Below, one piece after another: positions 1 to 8,027 of a stretch of DNA of 64,000 bases. The notes under the pieces were generated by a model. It was not told where the DNA came from. It did not search any database and saw only the letters and a program-made list of their open reading frames with translations. The stretch spans positions 1,452,294 through 1,516,293 of the forward strand of contig NZ_CP047202.1 in the NCBI RefSeq assembly GCF_030408715.1, written 5' to 3'. Origin of the DNA: Corynebacterium confusum (GTDB taxonomy: Bacteria > Actinomycetota > Actinomycetes > Mycobacteriales > Mycobacteriaceae). Positions within the stretch are counted from its first letter, which is position 1, and each line of letters starts with the position of its first letter. The translations under genes and the position numbers were made by a program.

Positions 1-52
1 AATTTGAAACCAGGCTCGGTTTCAGGACTTCCCAACGAGGTTGGGAAACCCG

Positions 53-127
53 TGGTGCGCGATACTGGGATTGAACCAGTGACCTCTTCCGTGTCAGGGA
101 AGCGCTCTCCCGCTGAGCTAATCGCGC
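53..127 (-). tRNA. tRNA-Val (anticodon GAC), CCA encoded
   Basis: The reverse complement folds as a cloverleaf. Acceptor arms GCGCGAT and ATCGCGC pair. The anticodon stem CTTCC/GGAAG encloses a loop reading CTGACAC with GAC at positions 34-36. The T-arm contains GGTTCAATCCC, and the 3' CCA is encoded. It is the last gene of the leftward tRNA cluster seen here and nearly identical to the copy at 400-474. Confidence 0.96.
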
Positions 128-152
128 AGGCGTCGCCGGTGGCCACGCTAGC

Positions 153-226
153 TGGAGGTGGAAACGGGAATCGAACCCGTGTGCACGGTTTTGCAGACCG
201 TTGCCTCACCACTCGGCCATTCCACC
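153..226 (-). tRNA. tRNA-Cys (anticodon GCA), CCA encoded
   Basis: The reverse complement has acceptor arms GGTGGAA and TTCCACC, an anticodon stem ACGGT/ACCGT with loop CTGCAAA (anticodon GCA), a T-arm with GGTTCGATTCCC and an encoded CCA end. It lies between the duplicated Gly and Val genes and is present only once here. Confidence 0.95.
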
Positions 227-270
227 GTGGCGTATGCCGCCTCACACAATTATACAAAGTGAAACTGTGT

Positions 271-346
271 TGGAGCGGATGACGAGACTCGAACTCGCGA
301 CCCTCACCTTGGCAAGGTGATGCGCTACCAACTGCGCTACATCCGC
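271..346 (-). tRNA. tRNA-Gly (anticodon GCC), copy 2, CCA encoded
   Basis: The reverse complement has acceptor arms GCGGATG/CATCCGC, an anticodon stem TCACC/GGTGA with loop TTGCCAA (anticodon GCC), a T-loop TTCGAGTC and an encoded CCA. It is identical base for base to the copy at 505-580. Confidence 0.96.
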
Positions 347-399
347 AAATTTGAAACCAAGCCCGGTTTCAGGACTTCCCAACGAGGTTGGAAAACCCT

Positions 400-474
400 T
401 GGTGCGCGATACTGGGATTGAACCAGTGACCTCTTCCGTGTCAGGGAAGCGCTCTCCCACTGAGCTAATCGCGC
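400..474 (-). tRNA. tRNA-Val (anticodon GAC), second copy, CCA encoded
   Basis: It has the same cloverleaf as the gene at 53-127, with GAC in the loop CTGACAC, and differs from it by one D-loop base. It lies in the duplicated unit between the two tRNA-Gly genes. Confidence 0.96.
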
Positions 475-504
475 GGGACAAACACCTTCTATAAAAAGAA
501 AGTG

Positions 505-580
505 TGGAGCGGATGACGAGACTCGAACTCGCGACCCTCACCTTGGCAAGGTGATGCGCTACCAACTGCGCTACATCCGC
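505..580 (-). tRNA. tRNA-Gly (anticodon GCC), promoter-proximal copy, CCA encoded
   Basis: It is identical to the gene at 271-346 and is the first gene of the leftward tRNA cluster. A promoter-like sequence sits about 45 bp upstream (627-654). Confidence 0.96.
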
Positions 581-626
581 ATGCACCGGTTCCAGCCGCA
601 GCTTTCTGTGCGGTGCGAGTAAAAAC

Positions 627-654
627 ATTATCCTGAACCGGTCCCGGTTTACAA
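627..654 (-). promoter_or_regulatory. Candidate housekeeping promoter of the leftward tRNA cluster
   Basis: Read leftward, TTGTAA (649-654) is followed after 16 bp by GATAAT (627-632), close to the sigma-A -35/-10 pattern. Transcription would begin around 620 and enter the first tRNA-Gly. The rest of 581-829 shows no other gene. Confidence 0.6.
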
Positions 655-829
655 ATCGCCCGCTCACAGGCCAGTTCTTAGGCCCATCGCGGCGGGGTGT
701 GGCGCAAGCTAAATGACACCGCTGTCATCCCCGCCCCCGGCATCCGGGCCGCCGCGGCTCCACCGGCACCGCCGTTTTGCTGGGGATTCGTCGGATCGCG
801 CGGCGCCGTGCTACATTTTAGCCCAGCAC

Positions 830-904
830 GGTCCCATGGCTCAGTGGAAGAGCGTTCCGTTCACACCGGAAAGGTCGCTGGTTCGATCCCAGCTGGGACC
901 ACCA
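830..904 (+). tRNA. tRNA-Val (anticodon CAC), CCA encoded
   Basis: Acceptor arms GGTCCCA/TGGGACC pair. The anticodon stem TTCCG/CGGAA encloses loop TTCACAC (anticodon CAC). T-stem GCTGG/CCAGC flanks TTCGATC, and CCA is encoded at 902-904. A TACATT hexamer at 812-817 could be its -10 element, but no good -35 is visible. A terminator follows immediately. Confidence 0.96.
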
Positions 905-911
905 CTTTTTA

Positions 912-945
912 AGCGCCTACCCGCATACGGGGAGGCGCTCTTTTT
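912..945 (+). terminator. Rho-independent terminator after tRNA-Val(CAC)
   Basis: AGCGCCT (912-918) pairs with AGGCGCT (933-939). The C-rich and G-rich inner bases extend the stem, and a T-run follows. Confidence 0.85.
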
Positions 946-970
946 GTATCCGCACCTTAGGATGGTGGCC

Positions 971-1654
971 ATGGATATCAACGCTTTAGTAGGCCCCGAC
1001 CGCCCCGAAGTCCGTGCAGTCATGGTGGCCACGGTGACGGGGTCAGCATCGGCGGCCGGGACCTCCGAGTCCCTGGGCAACGACACCGACGCGCAGCTTC
1101 TGCAGGGCCTGCGCGAATGGGCCGAGGTCATCGTGGTGGGCGCGTCCACCGTGCGCGCCGAGGACTACGGGGGCGCGACCTCCCAGTCAGGGGATCCGGC
1201 GCCCATCGCGGTCGTCACCGGCAGTGCGGACATGGAACCGGACTCCCGCTTCTTCACCGACTTCACCACCGCCCCGCTACTGCTGGTACCGCACGTCGCC
1301 CTCGCCCAGGCCGAGGTACGCGAGCGCACCCGCCAGCTGGAGGCCCAAGGCGCGGAGGTTATCGACGCCGGGACCGCGAGCCCCACCGACCTCCTGGCCT
1401 GCCTGCGGGCCAGGGGCTACCGGCGCATCGTCTGCGAGGGCGGGCCCGGCCTTCTGTCTCAGTTCGTGGCCGCCGATTGCATCGACGCCTTCTACCTGAC
1501 CCTCGACCCCACCGTCACCTCGGCGGTGGAGACCCCCGTCGTCCGCGCCAACGATGCCACCGCCTCCCGCACCACCCACCTTACCCTGGACAATTGCGCC
1601 CCCGATGCCGACGGCACCGTGTTTCTGCGATACCGCCGCACGCCGAGCCCGTAA
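971..1654 (+). CDS. Pyrimidine reductase family protein (RibD C-terminal-like)
   Basis: 227 residues with the fold pattern of the RibD C-terminal / dihydrofolate-reductase-like domain. VVGASTVRAEDYG near residues 55-67 and CEGGPGLLSQF near 157-167 match the NADPH- and substrate-binding motifs of 5-amino-6-ribosylaminouracil phosphate reductases. There is no deaminase domain, so it is a stand-alone reductase-like protein. The true substrate is not evident. A related gene sits next to aftC in C. glutamicum as far as I recall. I chose ATG 971 because AGGA lies 8 bp upstream; an in-frame ATG at 962 is also possible. aftC starts 11 bp after the stop, suggesting cotranscription. Confidence 0.8.
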   Translation: MDINALVGPDRPEVRAVMVATVTGSASAAGTSESLGNDTDAQLLQGLREWAEVIVVGASTVRAEDYGGATSQSGDPAPIAVVTGSADMEPDSRFFTDFTTAPLLLVPHVALAQAEVRERTRQLEAQGAEVIDAGTASPTDLLACLRARGYRRIVCEGGPGLLSQFVAADCIDAFYLTLDPTVTSAVETPVVRANDATASRTTHLTLDNCAPDADGTVFLRYRRTPSP

Positions 1655-1665
1655 ACTGGCTGGCC

Positions 1666-2937
1666 GTGAGTACCAGTTTCCTGTCTTCCGCGTGGACTGC
1701 CCGCGCCGCGCTCGCCCCCGGCCGCCCCATCCCGCTGCCCGCCGGCCTAAACCTGGCCGCCTGGCCGCTAGCCATCCTGTTGGTGTTCAACACTGTGCTC
1801 GTCCGCGCCTTCAACGGCGCGCCCACCGATGACTTCAGCACGGTCTACTACGCCGTGCGCCGCGCCCTGGACGGCCAAGCCGTCTACGAGCAGGCCTATC
1901 ACCACGTCGACCCGCTCTACCTCTACAACCCCGGCGCCACGCTACTGCTCTACCCTCTGGGCCTGGTGGAAAACTTCAGCCTGGCCCGCGGGCTGTTCAT
2001 CCTGGTCAACGCCGCGGCGATTATCGCCGCGCTGGCGATTCTGACCCGCCTGGTGGGCCACCGCCTGTCCAGCCCGCTGTGGCCGGCGAGCATCGCCCTG
2101 GCCTTTGTCACCGAGTCCGTTATCAACACACTGACCTTCGCCAATATCAACGGCCTGCTGTTGCTGGCACTCAGCGGTTTCCTGGCGCTGGGCCTGCGCG
2201 GGTGGGCCGGCCGCGGGGGCCGGGGCGCGGGTTCCAGCCTGTGGGCGGGCATCGTGCTGGGCCTGGCCATTACGGTCAAGCCGCAGTTCGCCCCGCTGCT
2301 GGTGCTGCCGCTAGTCAAGGCTCGCTGGTCCACCGTGGCCGCCGGCCTGGCGGTACCGATGGGGCTCAACGCCCTGGCCTGGCCCGTCATCCCGGACGCC
2401 GGGGACTACCTGCGCCGGCTGGTGCCCTACCTGGGCACCACCCGCGACTACGCCAACTCTTCCTGGGACGGCCTGCGCGCCTATTTCGACCTGCCCGGCT
2501 GGGCCTACTACCCCGTCTGGGTCCTGGCGGCGGTCCTCGTGGCCGTCGCCGTCGTGCTGCTTTTGCGCTGGCGCAACACCGACCCGGCCCTGTGGGCGCT
2601 GACGACCACCGGCGTGCTGTTGGTCGGTATCTTCTTCCTGTCTTCGCTGGGCCAGCAGTACTACTCGATGTGGCTGTTCCCGCTGATGTTTACCGCGGTG
2701 CTGCCGCGCAGCGTTTTTCATTCATGGCTCGCCTGGGCCGCCGCGGCCTGCTTCCTACTGCCGGTGACATGGACGTCCACCCACTGGCCGGACGCGGGGC
2801 GCTGGGCGAATTTCTTCCTGGGCACCGCCGGGTGGTTCCTGCTCATCGTGGCGTGCGCGGCCAGCGTGACCGGCTGGTACCTAGGCCAGCGCCGCGGCGC
2901 CGGTTACACTGGGCGGCATGACCGACCAGCCCACTGA
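1666..2937 (+). CDS. aftC: Arabinofuranosyltransferase AftC (GT87-type, membrane)
   Basis: 423-residue polytopic membrane protein of the GT-C glycosyltransferase type, using a polyprenyl-phosphate sugar donor. Hydrophobic segments recur along the whole length. The paired acidic residues D55-D56 in the first outer loop (PTDDFSTVYYA) correspond to the GT-C catalytic acidic motif. AftC adds alpha-1,3 branches to the cell-wall arabinan of mycolata and acts at the outer face of the membrane. The neighbours msrB, chdC and rnd reproduce the order around Rv2673 (aftC) of M. tuberculosis, which supports the call. Start GTG 1666; the 3' end overlaps msrB by 20 bp, implying translational coupling. Confidence 0.82.
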   Translation: MSTSFLSSAWTARAALAPGRPIPLPAGLNLAAWPLAILLVFNTVLVRAFNGAPTDDFSTVYYAVRRALDGQAVYEQAYHHVDPLYLYNPGATLLLYPLGLVENFSLARGLFILVNAAAIIAALAILTRLVGHRLSSPLWPASIALAFVTESVINTLTFANINGLLLLALSGFLALGLRGWAGRGGRGAGSSLWAGIVLGLAITVKPQFAPLLVLPLVKARWSTVAAGLAVPMGLNALAWPVIPDAGDYLRRLVPYLGTTRDYANSSWDGLRAYFDLPGWAYYPVWVLAAVLVAVAVVLLLRWRNTDPALWALTTTGVLLVGIFFLSSLGQQYYSMWLFPLMFTAVLPRSVFHSWLAWAAAACFLLPVTWTSTHWPDAGRWANFFLGTAGWFLLIVACAASVTGWYLGQRRGAGYTGRHDRPAH

Positions 2938-3337
2938 TTTCAAGCTCATCGCCGACGCCGACTGGAAAAAGCGCTTAAGCGACGAGGAATACTACGTCCT
3001 GCGCCAGGGCGGGACCGAGCCGCCGCACGTCGGCAAGTACACCGACACCACCACCGAGGGCGTGTACTCCTGCCGCGCCTGCGGCGCCGAGCTTTTCCGC
3101 TCCAACGAGAAATTCGCCTCCCACTGCGGGTGGCCGTCCTTCTACTCCCCCAAGGACGTCGACACAGTCATCGAGCGCGAGGACCGCTCGCTCGGCATGG
3201 TGCGCACCGAGGTACTGTGCGCCAACTGCCACTCGCACCTCGGCCACGTCTTCGCCGGCGAAGGCTACGACACCCCCACCGACCTGCGTTACTGCATTAA
3301 CTCCATCTGCCTGGACCTCGACGAGCGCGAGGTCTAG
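2918..3337 (+). CDS. msrB: Peptide-methionine (R)-S-oxide reductase MsrB
   Basis: 139 residues, full length for MsrB. It repairs methionine-R-sulfoxide in proteins. Two CxxC pairs, C52-C55 (SCRACG) and C101-C104 (CANC), form the structural zinc site. The catalytic cysteine is C126 in RYCINS. C70 in SHCGWPSF is a possible recycling cysteine. The start ATG lies inside the end of aftC, so the gene depends at least partly on the upstream transcript. The following chdC gene is convergent with a 7-bp gap. Confidence 0.95.
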   Translation: MTDQPTDFKLIADADWKKRLSDEEYYVLRQGGTEPPHVGKYTDTTTEGVYSCRACGAELFRSNEKFASHCGWPSFYSPKDVDTVIEREDRSLGMVRTEVLCANCHSHLGHVFAGEGYDTPTDLRYCINSICLDLDEREV

Positions 3338-3344
3338 CCGCTCC

Positions 3345-4046
3345 TTAGGGCAGGACCTTGATGAGTTCTGCCACGTCAGACACCCGGCGCCCGGTGTGGA
3401 ACGGGATTTCCTCGCGCACGTGGTTGCGGGCCTCCGTGTAGCGCATGACGTACATCAGGTCGACGATCCGGTCGAGGCTCGGGGCCTCGAAGGCCAGGAT
3501 CCACTCGTAGTCGCCCAGCGCGAAGGCCGGGACCGTGTTGGCGCGCACGTCGGCGTAGTCGTGCGCCGCCATGCCGTGCTCGACCAGGATCTTACGGCGC
3601 TTTTCCTCATCCATGATGTACCAGTCGTAGGAGCGCACGAACGGGTAGACGGCGATCCAGTCGCCCGGCTCCTCGCCCATGATGAACGACGGCAGGTGCG
3701 ACTTGTTGAACTCCGCCGGGCGGTGCAGGGCGTTTCCCACCCAGGTCACGTCGGTGACCTGGCCGAGGACCGTGATGCGGCGGAAGTCCGCGAAGGCGCG
3801 CTGCAGGTCCTCGAATTCTTCGGCGTGCCACCAGATCATGAAGTCGGCGCTATCGCGCATGCCGGACAGGTCGTAGATACCGCGGACGGTGACCTTGCCT
3901 TCCTCCGCCAGGCGGGCGAAGAAGTCCTGGGCCTGGGCGATGATGTCGTCTCGCTCGGTGCCCAAGGCCCCCGGGATGGCGCGGAACACCGCGTGCTGGG
4001 AGTACTGCTGGACTTCGTTGAGCTTCTTAAAATCGAGCTTCGCCAT
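3345..4046 (-). CDS. chdC: Coproheme decarboxylase ChdC (HemQ)
   Basis: 233 residues of the chlorite-dismutase-like superfamily, the last enzyme of the coproporphyrin-dependent heme route of Gram-positive bacteria. It decarboxylates iron-coproporphyrin III to heme b with peroxide. Y134 in [12 protein letters not shown] fits the catalytic tyrosine and H157 in [11 protein letters not shown] fits the proximal heme ligand of actinobacterial ChdC. I chose ATG 4046, with AAAGGGGA 6 bp upstream, over the TTG at 4052, which would sit directly on that ribosome site. It is the counterpart of Rv2676c. It shares a 140-bp divergent region with the DUF3000 gene. Confidence 0.93.
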   Translation of the reverse strand: MAKLDFKKLNEVQQYSQHAVFRAIPGALGTERDDIIAQAQDFFARLAEEGKVTVRGIYDLSGMRDSADFMIWWHAEEFEDLQRAFADFRRITVLGQVTDVTWVGNALHRPAEFNKSHLPSFIMGEEPGDWIAVYPFVRSYDWYIMDEEKRRKILVEHGMAAHDYADVRANTVPAFALGDYEWILAFEAPSLDRIVDLMYVMRYTEARNHVREEIPFHTGRRVSDVAELIKVLP

Positions 4047-4099
4047 GGACAATCCCCTTTCAAAGGACGTTCGAGTCTGACTTAGACATGACCCCTCCA

Positions 4100-4121
4100 G
4101 TATCCATCATTAGTTGGATAC
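4100..4121. promoter_or_regulatory. Inverted repeat in the chdC / DUF3000 divergent region
   Basis: GTATCCA (4100-4106) and TGGATAC (4115-4121) form a perfect 7-bp inverted repeat with an 8-bp spacer, followed at once by the palindrome TTGGCCAA. It lies between two divergent genes and may be an operator. No regulator can be named. Confidence 0.4.
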
Positions 4122-4187
4122 TTGGCCAACTGGGGGCACGGCGCGCCTCCCACCAGTGGCGCCGGGGAAAATATAGCTTGATTCATT

Positions 4188-4832
4188 GTGAGCATTTCCG
4201 AGACTTCCCAGCCGCACAGCGCCTCCCCTGCCGCTAACGATGCCCCCGCCGACGGCGAGGCCACCACGCCGGTCACCTTCAACCGTGCCGTGGAGTCCAT
4301 GCATCAGGCTCGTTTGCGCCCCGAGATTTCCTTAGGATCCATCCGCCCGCCGCAGCGCCTGGCCCCATATAGCCACGCCATCGGGCTCGAGGTCGACCGC
4401 GGCGCGGACGATGCCGACTCCATCCCCACCGACAGCAGCGGCGACGCCTTCGGCCGCCTGATCCTCCTCCACGATCCGGGCGCCGAAGAGGCCTGGGACG
4501 GACCCATGCGCCTGGTCGCCTATATCCAGGCCGATATGGACCCGGACGTCGCCGGTGATCCCCTCCTGCCGGACGTGGCCTGGGAGTGGCTGACCGAGGG
4601 CATGGCCCACAGCGATGCCCGCCACACTAATTTGGGTGGCACCGTCACCTCGACCGCCTCGGTGCGCTACGGCGAAATCGGTGGCCCGCCGCGCGCCTAC
4701 CAGCTCGAGATGCGCGCCTCCTGGACCGCAGAAGACCTGGAACTGGGCCCGCACGTGGAGGCCTTTGCCGCCGTGCTGGCGAACGTGGCCGGCCTTCCGC
4801 CGGAGGGCGTGACCCAGTTGGGGCGCGGATAA
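4188..4832 (+). CDS. DUF3000 domain-containing protein
   Basis: 214 residues, soluble, with no signal peptide or membrane segment. The central part (SIRPPQRLAPYSHAIG followed by a region ending near WLTEGMAHSDARHT) matches the actinobacterial DUF3000 family, the Rv2680 type, whose function is unknown. It is always found beside the RNase D-like gene in related genomes, as here with a 27-bp gap, so a link to RNA metabolism is possible but only inferred. Start GTG 4188. A TATAGC box at 4172-4177 would give a transcript with an almost absent leader. Confidence 0.85.
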   Translation: MSISETSQPHSASPAANDAPADGEATTPVTFNRAVESMHQARLRPEISLGSIRPPQRLAPYSHAIGLEVDRGADDADSIPTDSSGDAFGRLILLHDPGAEEAWDGPMRLVAYIQADMDPDVAGDPLLPDVAWEWLTEGMAHSDARHTNLGGTVTSTASVRYGEIGGPPRAYQLEMRASWTAEDLELGPHVEAFAAVLANVAGLPPEGVTQLGRG

Positions 4833-4859
4833 GCCAGCGCGCAGGTAGCCTGGCATAGC

Positions 4860-6065
4860 ATGAGCGAGCTTAGACGAGTACCGGCGCAGGGCATCCCGCC
4901 GGTCGCCAGCACCCCGCAGGAGATCGCCGCAGCCGCCACCCGGCTGTTAGGCGGTACCGGGCCGCTGGCCGTCGACACGGAGCGCGCCGGCGCCTACCGC
5001 TACAACGACCGCGCCTTCCTCCTCCAGCTGCACCGCGCCGGGGCCGGCACCGTGCTCATCGACCCCGAGGGCAACGCCGAGGCCGTTAGGGACCACATCG
5101 GGGGCGCCATAAACGCAGAGCCCTGGGTGCTGCACGCCGCCAAGACGGATCTTCCCTGCCTGGCCTGGCTGGGGCTCAAGCCCGGCTCGCTGTTTGATAC
5201 CGAGGTCGCCGCCCGCATGGCCGGTTTCGAGCACCCCAACTTGGGCCACATGGTCGACGAGATTCTGGGCATCGAGCTGGAAAAAGCCCACGGCTATGTA
5301 GACTGGTCCACCCGGCCGCTGCCGCAGGACTGGCTGGCCTATGCCGCCCTCGACGTCGAATTCCTCCTCCCCCTGGCCGAGACCCTCAAGGACGTGCTGG
5401 CCGAGGAGGAGAAGCTGGACTGGGCGCTGCAGGAATTCGACGCGCTTATCGCCGAGCACGCCGCGACCACCGCCCCAGAGCCCGGCTCTTGGCGCGAGCT
5501 CAAGGGCCTGAGCACCCTGCGGCGCGGCGAGCAGCTGGCCGTGGCCAAGGCGCTGTGGATTAAGCGCGACGCGTTAAGCGCGCACCGCGACATCGCCCCG
5601 CCGCGCGTGCTGGGCAACAAGGTGCTCATCGATGTCGCGCGCACGCTACCGAATTCACCCGCCGAGCTGGCCCGCGTCAAGGGCTTTCCCCGCAAGCGGA
5701 AATCAGCCACGCAGCTGTGGTGGGACGTCGTCGAGCGCGCCCGCGACCTGCCGGCCAGCGACTGGCCGCGCCCCCAGCGCACCCGCCGCGAAGTCCCCGG
5801 GAAGGCCGCCTGGCCGGCCGAGCTCTGGGAGCTCTACCAGGCCGCCCGCCAGGACTTCACCGACCTGGGCCACGACCTAGCCGTCGATGACTCCCTGCTC
5901 ATTAAGCCCGCCACCCTGCGGGCCGCGATCTGGGCCGCGCTCGGCCCCAAGGCACACCTCACCGACACCGCCGACCTGGTGGACTTCCTGATTGCCAACG
6001 GGGTGCGCCCGTGGCAGCTGGAGTGGGCCGTGCCGATTATCGCGCGGCGCATCACCAGCTTCTAG
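4860..6065 (+). CDS. Ribonuclease D-like 3'-5' exonuclease with HRDC domain
   Basis: 401 residues. The N-terminal DEDDy exonuclease domain (about 1-200) shows D39-x-E41 in [15 protein letters not shown] and the [10 protein letters not shown] block that carries the catalytic Tyr and Asp. An HRDC nucleic-acid-binding domain follows (about 210-290, [21 protein letters not shown]). RNase D enzymes trim tRNA and other structured RNA 3' ends. It overlaps the convergent dxs gene by 4 bp. It is the counterpart of Rv2681. Substrate in this genus is not established. Confidence 0.9.
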   Translation: MSELRRVPAQGIPPVASTPQEIAAAATRLLGGTGPLAVDTERAGAYRYNDRAFLLQLHRAGAGTVLIDPEGNAEAVRDHIGGAINAEPWVLHAAKTDLPCLAWLGLKPGSLFDTEVAARMAGFEHPNLGHMVDEILGIELEKAHGYVDWSTRPLPQDWLAYAALDVEFLLPLAETLKDVLAEEEKLDWALQEFDALIAEHAATTAPEPGSWRELKGLSTLRRGEQLAVAKALWIKRDALSAHRDIAPPRVLGNKVLIDVARTLPNSPAELARVKGFPRKRKSATQLWWDVVERARDLPASDWPRPQRTRREVPGKAAWPAELWELYQAARQDFTDLGHDLAVDDSLLIKPATLRAAIWAALGPKAHLTDTADLVDFLIANGVRPWQLEWAVPIIARRITSF

Positions 6066-7969
6066 CGGAGCCACTCCCTAATGGACTCGGCGATGCCCTC
6101 CGGCGCCAGCCCGACGTCCTCCAGCAGCTGCCCGCGGGAGGCGTGCAGCGGGAAGTAGTTCGGGAACGCGAGGCGGCGCAGCGGGGTGTCCACCTGGGCA
6201 TCGCTCAGCTTTTCGGCCACCAGGGAGCCGATGCCGCCGCGCTTGATGCCGTCTTCCACCGTGACCACCAGACCGTAGTCCGCGGCCAAGCGCACCACAG
6301 ACTCCGGCACGGGCGCGACCCAGCGCGGGTCGATGACCGTCACGCCGACGCCCTGCTCGGCCAGCAACTTAGCCGCCGCGATACTGCGCGCCGACATCGC
6401 GCCCACCGAGAGGATGAGCACGTCGCGGCGTGCCTCGGCATCGCTGGCCGCGGCGCCGGAGGACGAGCCGACGTTGGTGTAGATGACGTCCGTGCCGTCG
6501 GCGAGCGTGTCGACGGCGTCCATGTCGTCGAGCAGGTTGCCCTTCGGGAAGCGCACCACGCTGGGCCCGTCGGAAATGTCCAGGGACTCGTTGAACAGCT
6601 CGCGCAGGCGTTTGCCATCGCGCGGGGCAGCCACGCGCATGCCCGGGACAATGCTGGTCAAGGCCATATCCCAAACGCCGTTGTGGCTGGCGCCGTCCGA
6701 GCCGGTCACGCCCGCGCGATCCAGCACCACGGTCACCGGCAGCCCCAGCAGAGCGATGTCCATAAGCAGCTGGTCGAAGCCGCGGTTCAGGAACGTCGAG
6801 TAGACCGCGACCACCGGGTGCAGCCCGCCCAGGGCAAGCCCGGAGGCCGAGGCCATCGCGTGCGCCTCGGCGATGCCGACGTCGTAGAAGCGGTCCGGGA
6901 ACCGCTCCGCGAAAGGCATCAGGCCGGTCGGTCCGGCCATCGCCGCGGTGATGGCCACGATGTCGTCGCGGCGCTCGGCGGCCTTGATGAGCTCCTCGGA
7001 AAAGGCCGCGGTCCACCCGGGCTGGCTCTTGCCCTTCGGCACGCCGGTGACCGGGTCGATAGCGCCGGTCGAGTGCATCTGGTCCTTGGGCTCGTTAACC
7101 GCCGGGGCAAAACCGTGGCCCTTCTCGGTGACCACGTGGACGATGATGGGGCCCTCGAAGTCGCGGGCGTAGCGGAACGCGTGGTTGAGCGCCTCGAGGT
7201 CGTGGCCGTTGATGGGGCCGATGTATTTCATGCCTAGCTCGGGAAACATCTCCGTGGGCAAGACCGAGGACTTGACGCCCTCCTTGAAGGCGTGGAGGGC
7301 ATCGAAGGCGCGCTCGCCGACCCAGCCCATCGACTTGAGTGTCCTCTTGCCGTGGGCCATCAGCTCGTCGTAGCCGTGCTGGGAGCGGATACGCCCCAGG
7401 TTCTCCGAAAGGCCACCGATGGTCGGCGCGTAGCTGCGCCCGTTGTCGTTGACCACGATAACGGCGTTTCGGTCCTTGTCCGCCGAGATATTGTTGAGCG
7501 CCTCCCAGCACATGCCGCCGGTCAGGGCGCCGTCGCCCACGATGGCGATGGCGTTGCGGTGCGGCTCGCCCGCCAGGCGGAAGGCCTTGGACAGCCCGTC
7601 GACCACGGAGATCGACGCCGAAGCGTGCGAGGACTCCGTCCAATCGTGCTCGGACTCCGCCCGCCGCGTGTAGCCGGACAGCCCGCCTTTTTGCCGCAGG
7701 CTGTCGAAGTCGCCGGCGCGGCCGGTGAGCATCTTGTGCACATAAGACTGGTGCGAGGTATCAAAGACCATCGCGTCCTGCGGCGAGTTGAACGTGTAGT
7801 GCAAAGCGATGCTCAGCTCCACCACGCCCAGGTTCGGTCCTAGGTGGCCGCCGGTGACGGAGACCTTCTCAATGAGCAGCTGGCGGATCTCCGCAGCAAG
7901 CTGTTCCAGCTCATCTCCATCGAGCTTTTTGAGATCCTTCGGCGAGTCAATCGAATCAATGATTCTCAT
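6062..7969 (-). CDS. dxs: 1-deoxy-D-xylulose-5-phosphate synthase
   Basis: 635 residues, full length. This thiamine-diphosphate enzyme joins pyruvate and glyceraldehyde 3-phosphate in the first step of the methylerythritol phosphate pathway, feeding isoprenoid, menaquinone and decaprenyl-phosphate synthesis. Visible are [12 protein letters not shown] near the N terminus, the cofactor motif [27 protein letters not shown] in the pyrimidine-binding domain and a C-terminal transketolase domain with [11 protein letters not shown]. Start ATG 7969 has AAAGGAG-like sequence upstream. The neighbouring methyltransferase lies upstream on the same strand with a 58-bp gap. Confidence 0.97.
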   Translation of the reverse strand: MRIIDSIDSPKDLKKLDGDELEQLAAEIRQLLIEKVSVTGGHLGPNLGVVELSIALHYTFNSPQDAMVFDTSHQSYVHKMLTGRAGDFDSLRQKGGLSGYTRRAESEHDWTESSHASASISVVDGLSKAFRLAGEPHRNAIAIVGDGALTGGMCWEALNNISADKDRNAVIVVNDNGRSYAPTIGGLSENLGRIRSQHGYDELMAHGKRTLKSMGWVGERAFDALHAFKEGVKSSVLPTEMFPELGMKYIGPINGHDLEALNHAFRYARDFEGPIIVHVVTEKGHGFAPAVNEPKDQMHSTGAIDPVTGVPKGKSQPGWTAAFSEELIKAAERRDDIVAITAAMAGPTGLMPFAERFPDRFYDVGIAEAHAMASASGLALGGLHPVVAVYSTFLNRGFDQLLMDIALLGLPVTVVLDRAGVTGSDGASHNGVWDMALTSIVPGMRVAAPRDGKRLRELFNESLDISDGPSVVRFPKGNLLDDMDAVDTLADGTDVIYTNVGSSSGAAASDAEARRDVLILSVGAMSARSIAAAKLLAEQGVGVTVIDPRWVAPVPESVVRLAADYGLVVTVEDGIKRGGIGSLVAEKLSDAQVDTPLRRLAFPNYFPLHASRGQLLEDVGLAPEGIAESIREWLR

Positions 7970-8027
7970 GGAGTGCTCAACTACTCCTTTGCTTAAAATC
8001 GCAGCGGTACCCCGCTTGTCTTATGTT

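Larger units (their letters stand above)
1..580. repeat. Tandem duplication carrying tRNA-Gly and tRNA-Val genes
   Basis: Positions 1-127 and 348-474 are near-identical copies at an offset of 347 bp. Each holds a short spacer and a tRNA-Val(GAC). The two tRNA-Gly genes at 271-346 and 505-580 are identical to each other. The tRNA-Val copies differ at one base (G112 against A459). Each spacer contains a small hairpin made from TTCCCAAC-GAG-GTTGGGAA (29-47, and a one-mismatch version at 377-395). Copy 2 is flanked on its left by tRNA-Gly, so I infer that another tRNA-Gly lies just left of the window. The arrangement reads as unequal duplication of a Gly-Val tRNA unit. Confidence 0.9.

Noticed and set aside
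242..667. Open reading frames through the tRNA cluster
   Set aside because: They consist of tRNA sequence and repeat themselves because of the tandem duplication; no ribosome site or coding bias.
1117..1665. Long N-terminal extension of the aftC frame
   Set aside because: It overlaps the reductase gene in another frame and reads as Arg/His/Gly-rich shadow sequence; GTG 1666 fits the family start.
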